From: Coptis chinensis
Taxonomy: Eukaryota > Streptophyta > Magnoliopsida > Ranunculales > Ranunculaceae
Reading direction: 5' to 3'
Length of the DNA: 64,000 nt
NCBI GenBank assembly: GCA_015680905.1
Contig: CM027378.1
Span: 37,421,001-37,485,000, forward strand
A program made the translations under genes and the position numbers. The notes beneath the pieces were generated by a model. The model did no database searches and was not told the DNA's origin. It saw only the letters and a program-made list of their open reading frames with translations. This document shows, one piece after another, positions 44,153 through 55,831 of the stretch (within the stretch, counting starts at the first letter, position 1; each line of letters opens with the position of its first letter).

Positions 44153-44490
44153 GAATCCCAACCTGTGGGAGCAATGGGACGACAACGAAGTTTATCCTCC
44201 TGAGTTGGTGTTAGATAATAATATGCCTTATACCGGCTCATATCGGATAGTAGATCAAGACCTGGACAGAAAGGTGTTTGACAATTCATACACCATTCCA
44301 TCCTTTTCGCCCGTCGCTTTCGAGCAAAAGTACTACGACCATTACCTATTCGAGATGGGTGAGATTTACACCAAATGATGAGCTGAAGTTCGTGAGGAAG
44401 AGAATAGAAAAGGGAAGAGAAGGAAGGAGTTGAAATTTCTGGTACCCATTGTTTACTAGAAGGCACATTTGCTCGATTAACAGAAGACAT
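44146..44490 (-). CDS. Small CxxC/CPG ORF of element F (114 aa)
   Basis: A complete ORF after integrase, starting MSSVNRANVP. It has a basic stretch (FARKRRAKRM, residues 55-64), then WCMNC (66-70) and C75-P-G-L, giving C-x2-C-x4-C, an aromatic KAYYYL block, Cys103 and the end PTGWDSS. Element B carries the C-terminal half fused to its RT end. The conservation of the cysteines, CPG and PxGW between two different LTR families suggests a real protein, perhaps metal- and nucleic-acid-binding. Function unknown. Confidence 0.6.
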   Translation of the reverse strand: MSSVNRANVPSSKQWVPEISTPSFSSLFYSLPHELQLIIWCKSHPSRIGNGRSTFARKRRAKRMEWCMNCQTPFCPGLDLLSDMSRYKAYYYLTPTQEDKLRCRPIAPTGWDSS

Positions 44491-44519
44491 TTATACTCAA
44501 TTCTGAATAAAGTTTTTGT

Positions 44520-44645
44520 GGACTAAGGTTCTGGCGCTTGCAACCACACACTCTAGGGATTTTTAGAAAAGAAAATAGAAGAGGGTCTGGCAACCCTAAT
44601 GACATACTTTCCCTGTTTATATCACATGGAAAGAAGTACACCATT
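44520..44645 (-). promoter_or_regulatory. Segment after integrase of F, relic of donor-like site
   Basis: Homologous to the conserved segments of D, G and H (GTGTGTGG followed by the donor position), but here the donor reads GCAAGC (44536-44541) instead of GTAAGT. Confidence 0.45.
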
Positions 44646-44652
44646 GAATCTA

Positions 44653-44869
44653 TTAGTTTGTGTAGACTGGATCTTTGAGAAGAGTCTCTTCGACATCTAG
44701 AGAGCGCAACTCATGAAAATATTTTACGCGTTGGCCATTTACTTGAAATTCGCTTTCATCATTTTTGTTTTTCAAAGATATAGCCCCATAAGGGGTGGCA
44801 GCTGAGACAATGAAAGGACCAGACCATCGAGTTTTTAATTTTCCTGGAAAAATGTGTAATCTTGAGTTG
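44653..44869 (-). pseudogene. Integrase C-terminus of element F, distal part
   Basis: It continues from 54145 once element G is removed (KVGQKVLLY then NSRLHIFPGKLKTRWSGPF). This is the SH3-like C-terminal domain of gypsy-type integrase, LFPGKLKSRWSGPF being typical. It ends DVEETLLKDPVYTN. The downstream neighbour is the CxxC ORF. Confidence 0.9.
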
Positions 44870-44874
44870 TACAA

Positions 44875-46352
44875 TGATAGTTATAATTTTGAATAGCTTA
44901 CCTACGAAATGAACGTTGAATCTCAAAACGTAAGTAAACTAAAACTTATCTTATAATCCTTATCAAAGATTTTTCTACTCTCATCCCTATGAGATATAGT
45001 GGAGTAGGAAGTTCGTTCCACTCCTAGTGCTCTAGCATGGAATTGTTTTCTAATCTAATTAGTCGTTTTTAAAGTCAATGAGAGCTTTACGAAGGTGTGT
45101 TATACTACGATACCTATATGAAATTGATTATGTTGACTCTAACTACGAATGCTATGGAAATATGATTGTTTTGAATCTAGATAAAGGATTAGAGGGGAAT
45201 TGAATCCACCTCGAATCCAACTTAATAGCCTAGCATAGATTCTTGTATCTCAATTCTTACGTTCTTACGGCAAGAAATTCGAGTTCTAATCCCTAGTGTT
45301 CATGGCATTTCTACCGAGTACTAACTAGCATGTGAGGTCGTCTACCCATTCTCATGGCGAATCACGACCTTCTAGATTGGAATAGATTCTACAATGCTTC
45401 TACACTATACCACTAAGTTTTCATCAAGGCTTCATCAACCCCTCTAATGGAGGTTTTAGCCTTGAATCACTCCGCAATCATTCCCGATTAAATTTAAACT
45501 AAACATGATATAAAGAATTGAAATTTACTAATCTAAATTAAACAATAATTAAAATCTAATTAACAACTAAGAAATGGTAACCAACAATAATTAAAACTAG
45601 ATCTAATAGATTGAAATAACACAATTCGAAATTGATAAAATAACTATTTTATTTATCTAATCAATCAAGAACAATGATTCAAAGACTTAATCTAAAACAA
45701 GAATTGAAAATGGAACTAAACTTAATTTTATTAATTAAACTAGATCTAGAATTATCTATATTGTTTTAGGTCTAACTAGCTACCATTAACAAAGAGCTAA
45801 GCTTTTGTTTTTATATGTCCAGATACAAAAATCGTGCATGGGCTTGGAGCCATGTTTTGGGCCAGAGAATCAGGCCCAAAACCCAATTCTTTCAGTCCAA
45901 AAAGGCCTCTTCAGCAGCAGTTGGCTTCAACAGACTTTTCGTCCACTTATGTTCTTCTGATTGGGTCAAGGCTTAGACCATTGGAAAGCTCTTTCCGAGC
46001 CGGTCGTTTTGACATAAGGTAGGCCCAATTCCGAGGTCTGAGTCCAAAGATACGGCTTTTGGAAGTTCTGCTGACTTGTGTGCTGTTTCAGCCCGCGTCG
46101 ACTTTTCAGCTTTTGATCGGGCTTTAGAAAGGCTTTGTCTTCTTGAATCTTGGCCTTAAATCACGGAACTCCTTAGTAACTGACCTTAGCTCCTTTATCT
46201 CGCTAAAGTGGCACATTTCTGCACATAATGGACTTTGAAACCTGAAATGCATAAAAACACGTAATCAGTGTTAACTCTTAATTATTACTCACATAATTGG
46301 TCTAAAAGTATGACTGTTATAGGGTTAAAACTACAGTTTTGGGCTCTTATCA
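44875..46352 (-). repeat. 3' LTR of element G (1478 bp)
   Basis: Plus-strand ends are TGATAGTTATAATTTTG and ...GGGCTCTTATCA, followed by the reverse complement of the PPT. Confidence 0.95.
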
Positions 46353-47990
46353 AACCACCCCCAAACAGCATTTTGCTTGTCCTCAAGCAAAGATGAGAAA
46401 TTAGAATAAGTGACCAAAAATGGAGTTCTATCTACTCTCGTTTCGCTGAGTGCAATTGCATTGACCATATGCAACAAGGCCTTAAACCACTAGGAATTCC
46501 CTAGTGGACGAGTTATAGCCTCGTGAGAGTTTTCCAGTGAAGGTACTCACAAACTTCAACTATACTACAACGACTAAGAAATAAAACTATTGTTTCCTCA
46601 TTCATGTCTCAATTATCTATACATCTCACTAGCAATGAATACAGAATAATCATGTCGAAACCTAAGCTAATATATGCATAATAATCAATCATCTACGAAT
46701 AAACATATATACAATGAGTAATACTATGAAATGTCTACCAGGTTCGTTTCTGAAACTCGGAATAGCGTCCTTAAGTAGGTCCTCACATAAATGTCAAGAC
46801 AAAAACCACTCTGATTTTTCCGCTCAAGTTTTAGCTACTCTCGGTTAATGCGATGGGGGCACACTTTACCTTACAATCTCAATGACAACAAGGAAGCGAG
46901 TCGATCAAACACATCCGCCACTTACTATCACACTAACCTATTTCTAATTGAGCTAGAGGTCTTTATTAGGTGTTATGGGATTAGGAGATGGTTTAAGAAG
47001 GAAGAAAATGGATATTCAAAAGGACAAGTCTGAGATAATAGAGTCTTCATATTATGTAACTAGAGAAAACCTTGTTATTTACTTTTGCTTCTATACTTTG
47101 TTTCCATCCTTAGCCATATTATTATTATTATTTTTTTCTTTTTCTTTGGCTTTTGACTCCTTTTATTCTATTTTTTTGGAGTTGTTATTTTATTTCTATT
47201 TCTATTTTTCTTTTCTTTGGATGGGAACTTCTTTTCTTTATATCCTGAAGCAATTAACTAACTTTTGTTTACACCGGTTTTTCTCTTCTTCTTTCTTCCT
47301 CATTCTATTCTCAGACTTATTCTAGATTGGGTAGGTTGATTTTTTTATTATGTTTTGTTTTTGTAACAGGGTAAAGGATTTGTGGTTTATGAAAGGCTAA
47401 AGAAAGGCTCAGAGGGGCGACTAGCGGAAAATAATTCATAGGTTTGAATTTCTGGCTATATCGATCCAAAGAGGGCCTAAATTCTCGCTTAGGATATGGT
47501 TTAATGATCAAGCAAGTGAACGTGTGATTTCTCTATCTAGATTTTACTTCTCCCTTGTGTCATTTCTCAAATGTTTCGCTCATATAAGGCTTTAGGCTAT
47601 ATTCTCACAGGATTTGTAGAATAAGTACTCTAGCCTAGATTTCAGAAACTTACTGCTAACAATCATAGATACTCATGTAATATATTTATAAATAGATACA
47701 AAGATTATTACCTACATATTAACCTAAGTTTCTAACAATTATTCTGATGCAAAAACTACATGAGACTTCTAGATTGTTAAGAGCATAGAGAAAGAAAACA
47801 ATACCAATATTCCTAAGTGTATAGCATAACTTATTTATTTATATTTTTGAAAATTTTTGAATTTTTTTTTGACACTTTAACTAGAAAACAAATGCATATT
47901 ATACATATCTATATCCTAACAGATGCCTTAATTACACGTGTTTCTATGCCCCCCCAAACAAGAATCATGCTTTGTCCTCAAAGTATTGTA
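46353..47990 (-). other. 3' PPT and noncoding block of element G
   Basis: PPT at 46353-46366 (GTTTGGGGGTGGTT). Hairpin pair at 46487-46507 and 46508-46524. A second PPT-like module is at 47949-47980 (GAGGACAAAGC then G7). Noncoding, homologous to D, F, H and B. Confidence 0.8.
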
Positions 47991-48197
47991 AATAAAGAGG
48001 GTAGGAAAAATACCATTGAAGCGTGTGAAATTAGGGAACATCCGCAAAAAAACAAAGTTATAACGCATACTAATATAGGAAATAAAACCGACGCAACTCT
48101 ATAAGAGTTCCACCCATTATGGGGTTAACCGAATTAAATTGCTTGGGACATAAGCGGACACTAACAAAACTAAAACTTACCTTATCTCCCCGCTTTA

Positions 48198-49119
48198 AAC
48201 ATCCTTTTCCTCGTCGGTGAGGCGAGGTTCCTTAAGATCCTGCCGGTCCCATTGTAATTTGCCAAGCTTGCCGCCAGTTATCATCTACTAATGCTAACCT
48301 GTTAAGTGTTATCATGTCCGATGGGATGTGCGGGCAACCAAATGAGGCTGCACTCGCCATCCGGCCAAGCCATTATTAAGTAGAACGAGCGAACCACCCG
48401 ATTGGTGGGTCTCATGACTTCAACCCTTTTCCAATCGTGAATTGTACGCGAATCACGTAAATTAAACAACGCGATGATGCAAATTTTAATAAAACAGGCA
48501 TAAGAAGATACTTACGCCTCATGGTTTGGGCTCTCTTAAGACTAGCGACTAATACTCGGGGAATGTCATATCGGCGACGTCCCTCGCCTAGAAGCGAGGA
48601 AAATGTCACCAGCAGTGATGCTTTTTTGCGAAATGAACCGCCATTCCCCAAAATATTCATCGGGATGAATAACAAGGTGGTGCCTACGTTTAGGGAAAGG
48701 CTACCAAGGGCAATGCTATATCGCCCTCGGTCCATTACTTTCGAAATACCCTCCCCATAATACTCATGGAAATATGTATAATCATAAAGATATGCATTAT
48801 CGGTCATATCGCCCATGTGTGAACAGGATCGGTATTGGTAATCCACGAAACTAGAGGCGACCCATTTTTATCGAATTGATGTGTCGTGGTCTTCGACTCT
48901 GACAGAGAGAATTATTGTTCTCCATCCCGATTACTATAGAATTTAACATGGTCGTAGAAATAAGCAAAGAAGCTGTGGTGAATATGAATCGTCATCACTT
49001 ACCCGATAGATGGCGCCATCCTAACTAACTAGGATTCTTTGCCGGAACCAATGTCCATAGGTCTCGGTGCCCAACACATCTTTGAAGGACTGTTCAGGTA
49101 TGACTATAGGAGATGTCAT
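48198..49119 (-). pseudogene. ORF-Y of element G (frameshifted)
   Basis: The start MTSPIVIPEQSFKDVLGTETYGHWFRQ at 49119 matches ORF-Y of F. The open piece 48412-48846 holds ALGSLSLNVGTTLLFIPMNILG and VASLKRAQTMRRKYLLMPV, matching F's SMTMNMGTVMLFVLLNIMG and SNLKRARTFQDQYILLPV. The last part contains DDNWRQAWQITM before a stop near 48200. Frameshifts are present. Confidence 0.6.
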
Positions 49120-49477
49120 CACAATAACTCTTTGAATAGCTCCACAAAAATCCGGAATGATCGTCGAAAATTGGAATTTTCAGCGTTAGCGAAGAAAGGG
49201 TAGCTGGGTGCTCACATAGAAGCGGATGGCGCTCGTGTGTTAATGCTTTTACAGTGTTTTGGCGCTGGCGTCGCCAAGGCTCAAGGGTGGGTTGCGCTCG
49301 ACAAAATTTTTTCGCAAATGTAAAAAAGCGGTAGCGCTATGCTTATGACGAGGCGCTTCGTGGCTTCGGAAGTCTTGAACCGAGGAGTTTAGAGCAAAAG
49401 AAAGAAAAACTTGGAGTGGAAGGTCCGGGATGATGGTGGGGTGTAGTAGTTAGTTTGTTAGTGTAGAAAGAAGGGAG

Positions 49478-49485
49478 TTTAAATA
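49478..49485 (-). promoter_or_regulatory. TATA box upstream of ORF-Y in element G
   Basis: TATTTAAA on the minus strand within CCTATTTAAACTCCC, about 360 bp before the ORF-Y start. The equivalent site in H is TATATAAA. A GC-rich leader with GCGC repeats lies between it and the ATG (49180-49390). Confidence 0.5.
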
Positions 49486-49775
49486 GGTTCTGAGCTTTCA
49501 AAACGAATCAGCAAGTTTCCAATTTGTTTGAAGGCAATTTCCGAAAATAGGAAAATTCCAAAACCGAAAACGGAAACAAACCATTTCCATGATTTTCTAA
49601 AATCCTGGTATCTTTCACACTTGATTTAGAACAGTAACTTCTAAACTCTCCTAGATTTCATGCTAGCACCAAACAAATCATAGATATGCCGATATCGGCC
49701 AAATTATCAAACTTTCCTCCAAGACAACTTAACAGTAGATGATCATATAACGACTTATGCTCGGTATAAATATTA

Positions 49776-49788
49776 CCACCCCCAAACA
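49776..49788 (-). other. PPT-like tract between ORF-X and ORF-Y in element G
   Basis: Minus strand TTGTTTGGGGGTGG, preceded by CCCACCTTCCCGAC. H has the same module at 59234-59247. Confidence 0.6.
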
Positions 49789-49978
49789 AGTCGGGAAGGT
49801 GGGATTAATGATAAAAACAAGCAGTACTCGAAAATAACCAGTTATATTAAAAAAATAAAATTTAAATGCAAACAACGTAAAATAAACACATTATTATTTA
49901 AATTTAACTACTGAATTAAAATCCAACTAAGAAAATGAAATTAGGAAATAACAGCGAACTCCAACTGGGGGTGAACAC

Positions 49979-51123
49979 CTAGTTTTGTGATGATGATGGG
50001 CCCTGGGATGGAGATTGGCTTGAAGCATCTGTCCTTTGGCGATGACGCTCATGCCTGTCGGACTCGGCTGAAACAGAGTCCTCCACGGGTGGCATGCGTC
50101 GTAGCATCTCTATTCGGAACAAGCTATTTGGGCTTCCATCTCATCATCGAAAAATCGCATTTGGGTTTGTTGATTCTGGTGGATAGTCTCCATGTTAGAC
50201 AAGATATCGTCTAGAACCCCTTCGAGCATTTCAAATCTCCTCTGAAGGTTCCCTTGCTTCTTTTAAACTACACTCTGTCTATCTCGGATATTTTCACAAA
50301 TACCATAAACGCACCGCAAGGCAGTTTGCAACATTTGCATGCGTTCTAAATTAGAATTACAATTATCTAATGCATCTTCATCCAGACATGTCATATCCTC
50401 CCTTTCATCCTCCGACTCAACCATTTTTTCTTCAGACAACGGCCAAGTCTCTTGGATGCAATCCGTATAGATACTTGCATTAGAATGCAATTTGATCTTA
50501 ATAGGAGTAGATCTTGCGACAGCTCTAAAGAAGAGCATGATCTTAGTGATCAATACGGGAAGAGGCGCCAAGCTCTTGCCCACTCCTCGAATCACATTAA
50601 ACATTAAATCAATGATGCAGAAATTATACTTCTTTGTTTGCAAAATCGAGAGAACGTCGCGGACATTGCGGCCGATATCATCGACTTTGTCTTTCAGGGG
50701 CGTTCCTACCAATCCACCGAGCTCTGACTAGTTGATTGGTTCTCGAGGTGGTCGGGCGGGACGAATGGGATGTCGGATTGTATTCACCCTCCACGATAGT
50801 ATCCTTCATCAAAGGGGAACTCCGGTAGATAATGGGATTCTGAATTGTCGTTACTAGGTTGCTTTCAAGCGTAATTCCTAACATTTCAGCTAACAACTGT
50901 CTCGTTACTTCTCTCCTCGTTCCTCCTAACTTTATGAAAATCCTATCCCCTTCCAATTCTCGCTTCTTATAAAATTGTTCTACCAAATCATGGTGATAGA
51001 ACTCCTCGATCCGAAAGTACCACAGTCCGTTCAATGCCTCTTTATCATCTCGGCGTATCGTAAAATGGTGAAACCATCGTAAACAAGCGGCGTGTTAAGG
51101 CAAAAAATTCGTCGTAGCGCCAT
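49979..51123 (-). pseudogene. ORF-X of element G (frameshifted)
   Basis: It starts MALRRIFCLN at 51123. Blocks: LEGDRIFIKLGGTRREVTRQLLAEMLGI, R-TNQLVRARWIGRN, VLSILQTKKYNFCIIDLM and RGVGKSLAPLPVLITKIM, then the acidic ESEDEREDMTCLDED and a helix-rich end. Frame changes near 50700 and near 50270. It matches ORF-X of F and H. Confidence 0.7.
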
Positions 51124-51800
51124 TGAAATTTTGTTAGACAACTAATGGTTTTGTAGACTGTGGGGGAGGCGAGTTTGAAGAAAACAACTAAAAACAACGT
51201 AGGTGGTGGTGGTGGCGGTGGTGGAGACTTTAATTGGTGGCTGTTTTTCGGAGTTGGGTTGGTTTGGATGATGGTTTAGAGAAGATTTTAGGTGGATTTG
51301 ATTTTCTTCTCTATCTCTATTTTTATTTCGGTGTTCAAGGTTTGCCTTAAAATTGGTAACCGGCGGGATTCAAAATGGAAACACTGTGTGTGCGGTTTGG
51401 GAAGGAAGGAGATGCACGGTCGTGCGTCCGGTTTGGGCCAAAGCCCAATGTGAATTCCGAAATTTCTCGATTTTTCGCGCAACTTCAAATTCAATTTGCC
51501 GCTTCGTTACTGGCCCGATTTTGGCGAATGAGTTATGGAAATGATCAGTAGAGAATTTCCAATCCAATGATCCATAAAATATACAATTCCAACCATGGGT
51601 GACGTATAAAAGGGTGGAAGAACGCCTCGTAGTGCGTGTGTGACGTAAGTTATGCGAACGAAGGAAATCTAAGTTTAGATTACGTCAACCCAATTGAACT
51701 ACAAGTAATGGGCCTAAGCAACACAAATGGAAAGTTCGAGCAATCCAGATGGAAAGATCGACTGCCCACCCCCAAACAACAAAAAATTTGTTTAAAACGT
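51124..51800 (-). promoter_or_regulatory. Region upstream of ORF-X in element G
   Basis: No gene. On the minus strand it holds CATTGGGCTTTGGCCC (51435-51450), a C/T-rich leader with ATAAAAATAGAGATAGAG (about 51305-51325), a weak TATA-like AATTAAAG (51228-51235) and a CCACCA-type microsatellite (51202-51226). A PPT-like tract (51766-51777) lies at its far end. H has the same layout. Confidence 0.45.
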
Positions 51801-52120
51801 GGGTCGTTTAAAGTCAGATTCCCAAGACTTGTTGGATTGCTATTTCTATGATTTTAGAATTTTTATTTTTATTTTATTTTTATTTTTTATTTTTTATTAG
51901 TTTATTATAAGAAACACGAAAAACAATAAATACATAATTCACCCCATAGAGGAACATGACTCAAAAACCGCGAAAACATGCAAAGGTGGAAAACGTGAAT
52001 TATGTTGACTGTGGACTTAGGATCCGGTACTTACAGCCACACACTCCATAGGGAGGGCTCGGTTACCTGAATGGTGCACTTACCACTATATGGGAGTGAA
52101 AGGAAGTACACCAAATGACA
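51801..52120 (-). promoter_or_regulatory. Conserved untranslated segment of element G
   Basis: Minus strand: donor-like GTAAGT (52029-52034) after GTGTGTGGCT, the inverted repeat with 11-bp arms (51995-52005 and 51932-51942), then one GTCTT-type unit (51803-51828). Same order as in D and H. Confidence 0.6.
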
Positions 52121-52123
52121 AGG

Positions 52124-52661
52124 TCAGTCCTCATAGACAGGGTCCTGTAAAAGGACTTTTTCTACATCAGGGGACAGAAGTTCGTGAAAATGTTTTAACC
52201 GTTGACCATTAACTTGAAAGGTACTATTGTCATTTGGATTTACCAAGGTGATTGCCCCGTAAGGGGTGACTTGATAACGAGAAAGGGGCGGACAACGGGT
52301 TTTAGTTTGCACTGGGAAAACATGTAGGCGGGAGTTGTAAAGCAAAACCTTTTGACCAACCACAAACTCTTTGCAAGAAGATATGCTTATCATGAACACG
52401 TTTCATGTTAGCTTTATAATTCCAGCGAGATCGCATTTAATTGCTATGGATTTCTTCAAGCTCATTCAATTGCAACTTGCGTTTGACACCTGCCTCATCA
52501 ATATTGAAGTTAAGGCTTTTATAGCCCACGAGCCGCGGTGCCCTAATTCAACGGGCAAATGACATGGTTTCCCAAATACAAGTCTAAAGGGAGACATACC
52601 TATAGGAGTTTTGAAAGCAGTTCTATACGCCCATAAGGCATCCGATAGACGCTTTGCCATT
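52124..52661 (-). pseudogene. Integrase remnant at the 5' end of element G
   Basis: It begins directly at the LTR with [38 protein letters not shown], shifts frame near 52480 and 52400, and ends with the C-terminal domain (KVLLYNSRLHVFPVQTKTR, then ITLVNPNDNSTFQVNGQRLKHF). All of gag, protease, RT and the integrase N-terminal and catalytic parts are missing. Confidence 0.9.
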
Positions 52662-54139
52662 TGATAGTTATAATTTTGAATAGCTTACCTACGAAATGAA
52701 CGTTGAATCTCAAAACGTAAGTAAACTAAAACTTATCTTATAATCCTTATCAAAGATTTTTCTACTCTCATCCCTATGAGATATAGTGGAGTAGGAAGTT
52801 CGTTCCACTCCTAGTGCTCTAGCATGAAATTGTTTTCTAATCTAATTAGTCGTTTTTAAAGTCAATGAGAGCTTTACGAAGGTGTGTTATACTACGATAC
52901 CTATATGAAATTGATTATGTTGACTCTAACTACGAATGCTATGGAAATATGATTGTTTTGAATCTAGATAAAGGATTAGAGGGGAATTGAATCCACCTCG
53001 AATCCAACTTAATAACCTAGCATAGATTCTTGTATCTCGATTCTTACGTTCTTATGGCAAGAAATTCGAGTTCTAATCCCTAGTGTTCATGGCATTTCTA
53101 CCGAGTACTAACTAGCATGTGAGGTCGTCTACCCATTCTCATGGCGAATCACGACCTTCTAGATTGGAATAGATTCTACAATGCTTCTACACTATACCAC
53201 TAAGTTTTCATCAAGGCTTCATCAACCCCTTTAATGGAGGTTTTAGCCTTGAATCATTCCGCAATCATTCCTGATTAAATTTAAACTAAACATGATATAA
53301 AGAATTGAAATTTACTAATCTAAATTAAACAATAATTAAAATCTAATTAACAACTAAGAAATGGTAACCAACAATAATTAAAACTAGATCTAATAGATTG
53401 AAATAACACAATTCGAAATTGATAAAATAACTATTTTATTTATCTAATCAATCAAGAACAATGATTCAAAGACTTAATCTAAAACAAGAATTGAAAATGG
53501 AACTAAACTTAATTTTATTAATTAAACTAGATCTAGAATTATCTATATTGTTTTAGGTCTAACTAGCTACCATTAACAAAGAGCTAAGCTTTTGTTTTTA
53601 TATGTCCAGATCCAAAAATCGTGCATGGGCTTGGAGCCATGTTTTGGGCCAGAGAATCAGGCCCAAAACCCAATTCTTTCAGTCCAAAAAGGCCTCTTCA
53701 GCTGCAGTTGGCTTCAACAGATTTTTCGTCCACTTCTGCTCCTCTGATTGGGTCATAGTTTAGACCATTGGAAATCTCTTTCCGAGCCGGTCGTTTTGAC
53801 ATAAGGTAGGCCCAATTCCGAGGTTTGAGTCCAAAGATACGGCTTTCGGAAGTTCTGTTGACTTATGTACTGTTTCAGCCCGCGTCGACTTTTCAGCTTT
53901 TGACCGGGCTTTAGAAAGGCTTTGTCTTCTTGAATCTTGTTCTTAAATCACGGAACTCCTTAGTAACCGACCTTAGCTCCTTTATCTCGCTAAAGTGGCA
54001 TATTTCTGCACATAATGGACTTTGAAACCTGAAATGCATAAAAACATGTAATCAGTGTTAACTCTTAATTATTACTCACATAATTGGTCTAAAAGTATAA
54101 CTGTTATAGGGTTAAAACTACAGTTTTGGGCTCTTATCA
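52662..54139 (-). repeat. 5' LTR of element G (1478 bp)
   Basis: It has the same length and the same terminal sequences as the 3' LTR, with a few dozen base differences and no large indel noticed. Confidence 0.95.
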
Positions 54140-54144
54140 TACAA

Positions 54145-54412
54145 CAAAACTTTTTGACCAACTTTGAAATCTTTTCTCAATATGTGCTTGTCATGCACTC
54201 TTTTCATGTTGTCTTTATAAAATTTCGAGAGATCATAGGCATCACTCTGAATTTCCTCGAGCTTATTTAACTGCAATTTTCTCTTTGCGCCTGCCACATT
54301 AGTATTATAATTGAGGCTTTTGGTGGCCCATAGAGCACGATGCTCAAGTTCAACAGGCAGGTGACAAGGTTTTCCAAAAATGAGGCGATAAGGAGACATC
54401 CCTATAGGTGTC
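54145..54412 (-). pseudogene. Integrase of element F, part between G and H
   Basis: [29 protein letters not shown], then [29 protein letters not shown] and [10 protein letters not shown]: the end of the catalytic region and the start of the C-terminal domain of Athila-like integrase. It has no stop in this stretch. H interrupts it upstream (flank GTGTC) and G downstream (TACAA). Confidence 0.9.
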
Positions 54413-55831
54413 TGATAAAGCATAAAATGAGTAGTTTACCTACGAAATGAGCGATGAATTCAAAATGTAAGTAAACTAAAACTTATCTTATGAGCCTATG
54501 TTTATCAAAGATTCTACTCTCAATCCTATGAGATATAGTGAAGTAGAGTGATTCGTTCCACTCCTAGTCCTTCCGCATGCTGTGTTCTCACGTGTAAGTA
54601 TTCTTCTTAAAGTCTAATGAGAGATTTACGAAAAAGGCAACTAGACTACGATGCAACTTAGTAGACTATAAAGATAACTAAGGGAATGCTACGTTAATTC
54701 GATGATAAGGAGTTAGAGGGGGATTGATTCCACCTTAACTCAACTTAATCCACTAGCGGCAATGAAGTAGTCGTAATCGAATGAAGCGCTCGCCTTGAGA
54801 ACAATCGGTTCTTCCTAATCCCTAATTACACATGGCATTTCTACCAATTAATAATTAGCATGTGAACGATTAAACCCATTCTCATGGTGAACTAAACGTT
54901 TCTAGAGTGGAAAGGAAATTACGACAATCTCCGATAATTGGAATCAAGCTTTCATCAAGGTTTCTCAACCCCCTCTAATGGAGGTTTAGCCTTGAATCAT
55001 TCATAATCATTTCCATTTAGATTAAAACTAAACATAATATAAAGCATTGAAATTTACTTAATTAAACAATAATGGAATCTAATTAATAACTAAGAATTGA
55101 ATGATAACAAGAATTGAAATTAGATCTAATAAATTGTAAATGACAAAAACGAAATTGATAAAAAATACTACTTTATTGATCTAATCAAAATGAAGAACAA
55201 ATATTCAAAGGTTTAATCTAAACAAGGATTTGAAACTTATTAAATAAAACTAATTGAATTAAAAAAAAAACTAGATCTAAAACAATTAATGGAGGATAAC
55301 TAATCTAGGTCTCACTATCTACCATCATCCATCTACCATTAACAATCTACTATTCTCTACCTAATTTTCTACCATTAACAAAGAGCTAAGCTTTTGTTTT
55401 TATACTTTCAGATCCAAAAATCGTGCATGGGCTTGGAGCCATGTTTGGGCCAGAGAATCAGGCCCAAAACCCAATTCTTTCAGTCCAAAAAGGCCTCTTC
55501 AGCTAGATTCGGCTTCAACAGACTGTTCGTCTACTTCTGCTCCTCTGATTGGGTCAAAGCTTGGACCATTGCAAAGCTCTTTCCGAGCCGGTCGTTTTGA
55601 CATAAGATAGGCCCAATTCCGAGGTCTGAGTGTAAAGATATGGCATTCAGAAGTTCTGCTGACTTTTGCTCCTTTATCTCGCTAAAGTGGCACATTTCTG
55701 CACATAATGGACTTTGAAGCCTGAAATGCATAAAAACACGTAATCAGTATTAACTCTTACTTATTATTCACATAATTGGTCTAACAGTATGATTATTAAG
55801 GGGTTAAAACTACAGTTTTGGGCTCTTATCA
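54413..55831 (-). repeat. 3' LTR of element H (1419 bp)
   Basis: Plus-strand ends are TGATAAAGCATAAAATGAG and ...TGGGCTCTTATCA. Same family as C, D and G. The TATA box and TGGGCC inverted repeat lie near 55395-55470 (one arm has lost a base). Confidence 0.95.

Larger units (their letters stand above)
44875..54139 (-). mobile_element. Element G: Athila-like element with accessory ORFs, gag-RT deleted
   Basis: 9265 bp, exact duplication TACAA (44870-44874 and 54140-54144), inserted in the integrase of F. Both LTRs are 1478 bp and differ at only a few dozen positions, so it is a younger insertion. Inside there are only integrase C-terminus, ORF-X, ORF-Y and noncoding regions. The 5' LTR is followed by AATGGC and then at once by integrase sequence, without a full PBS. 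Confidence 0.95.

Noticed and set aside
49021-49030. ATGGCGCCAT resembling a primer-binding site
   Set aside because: It is a short palindrome with no LTR end next to it and lies within ORF-Y of element G.
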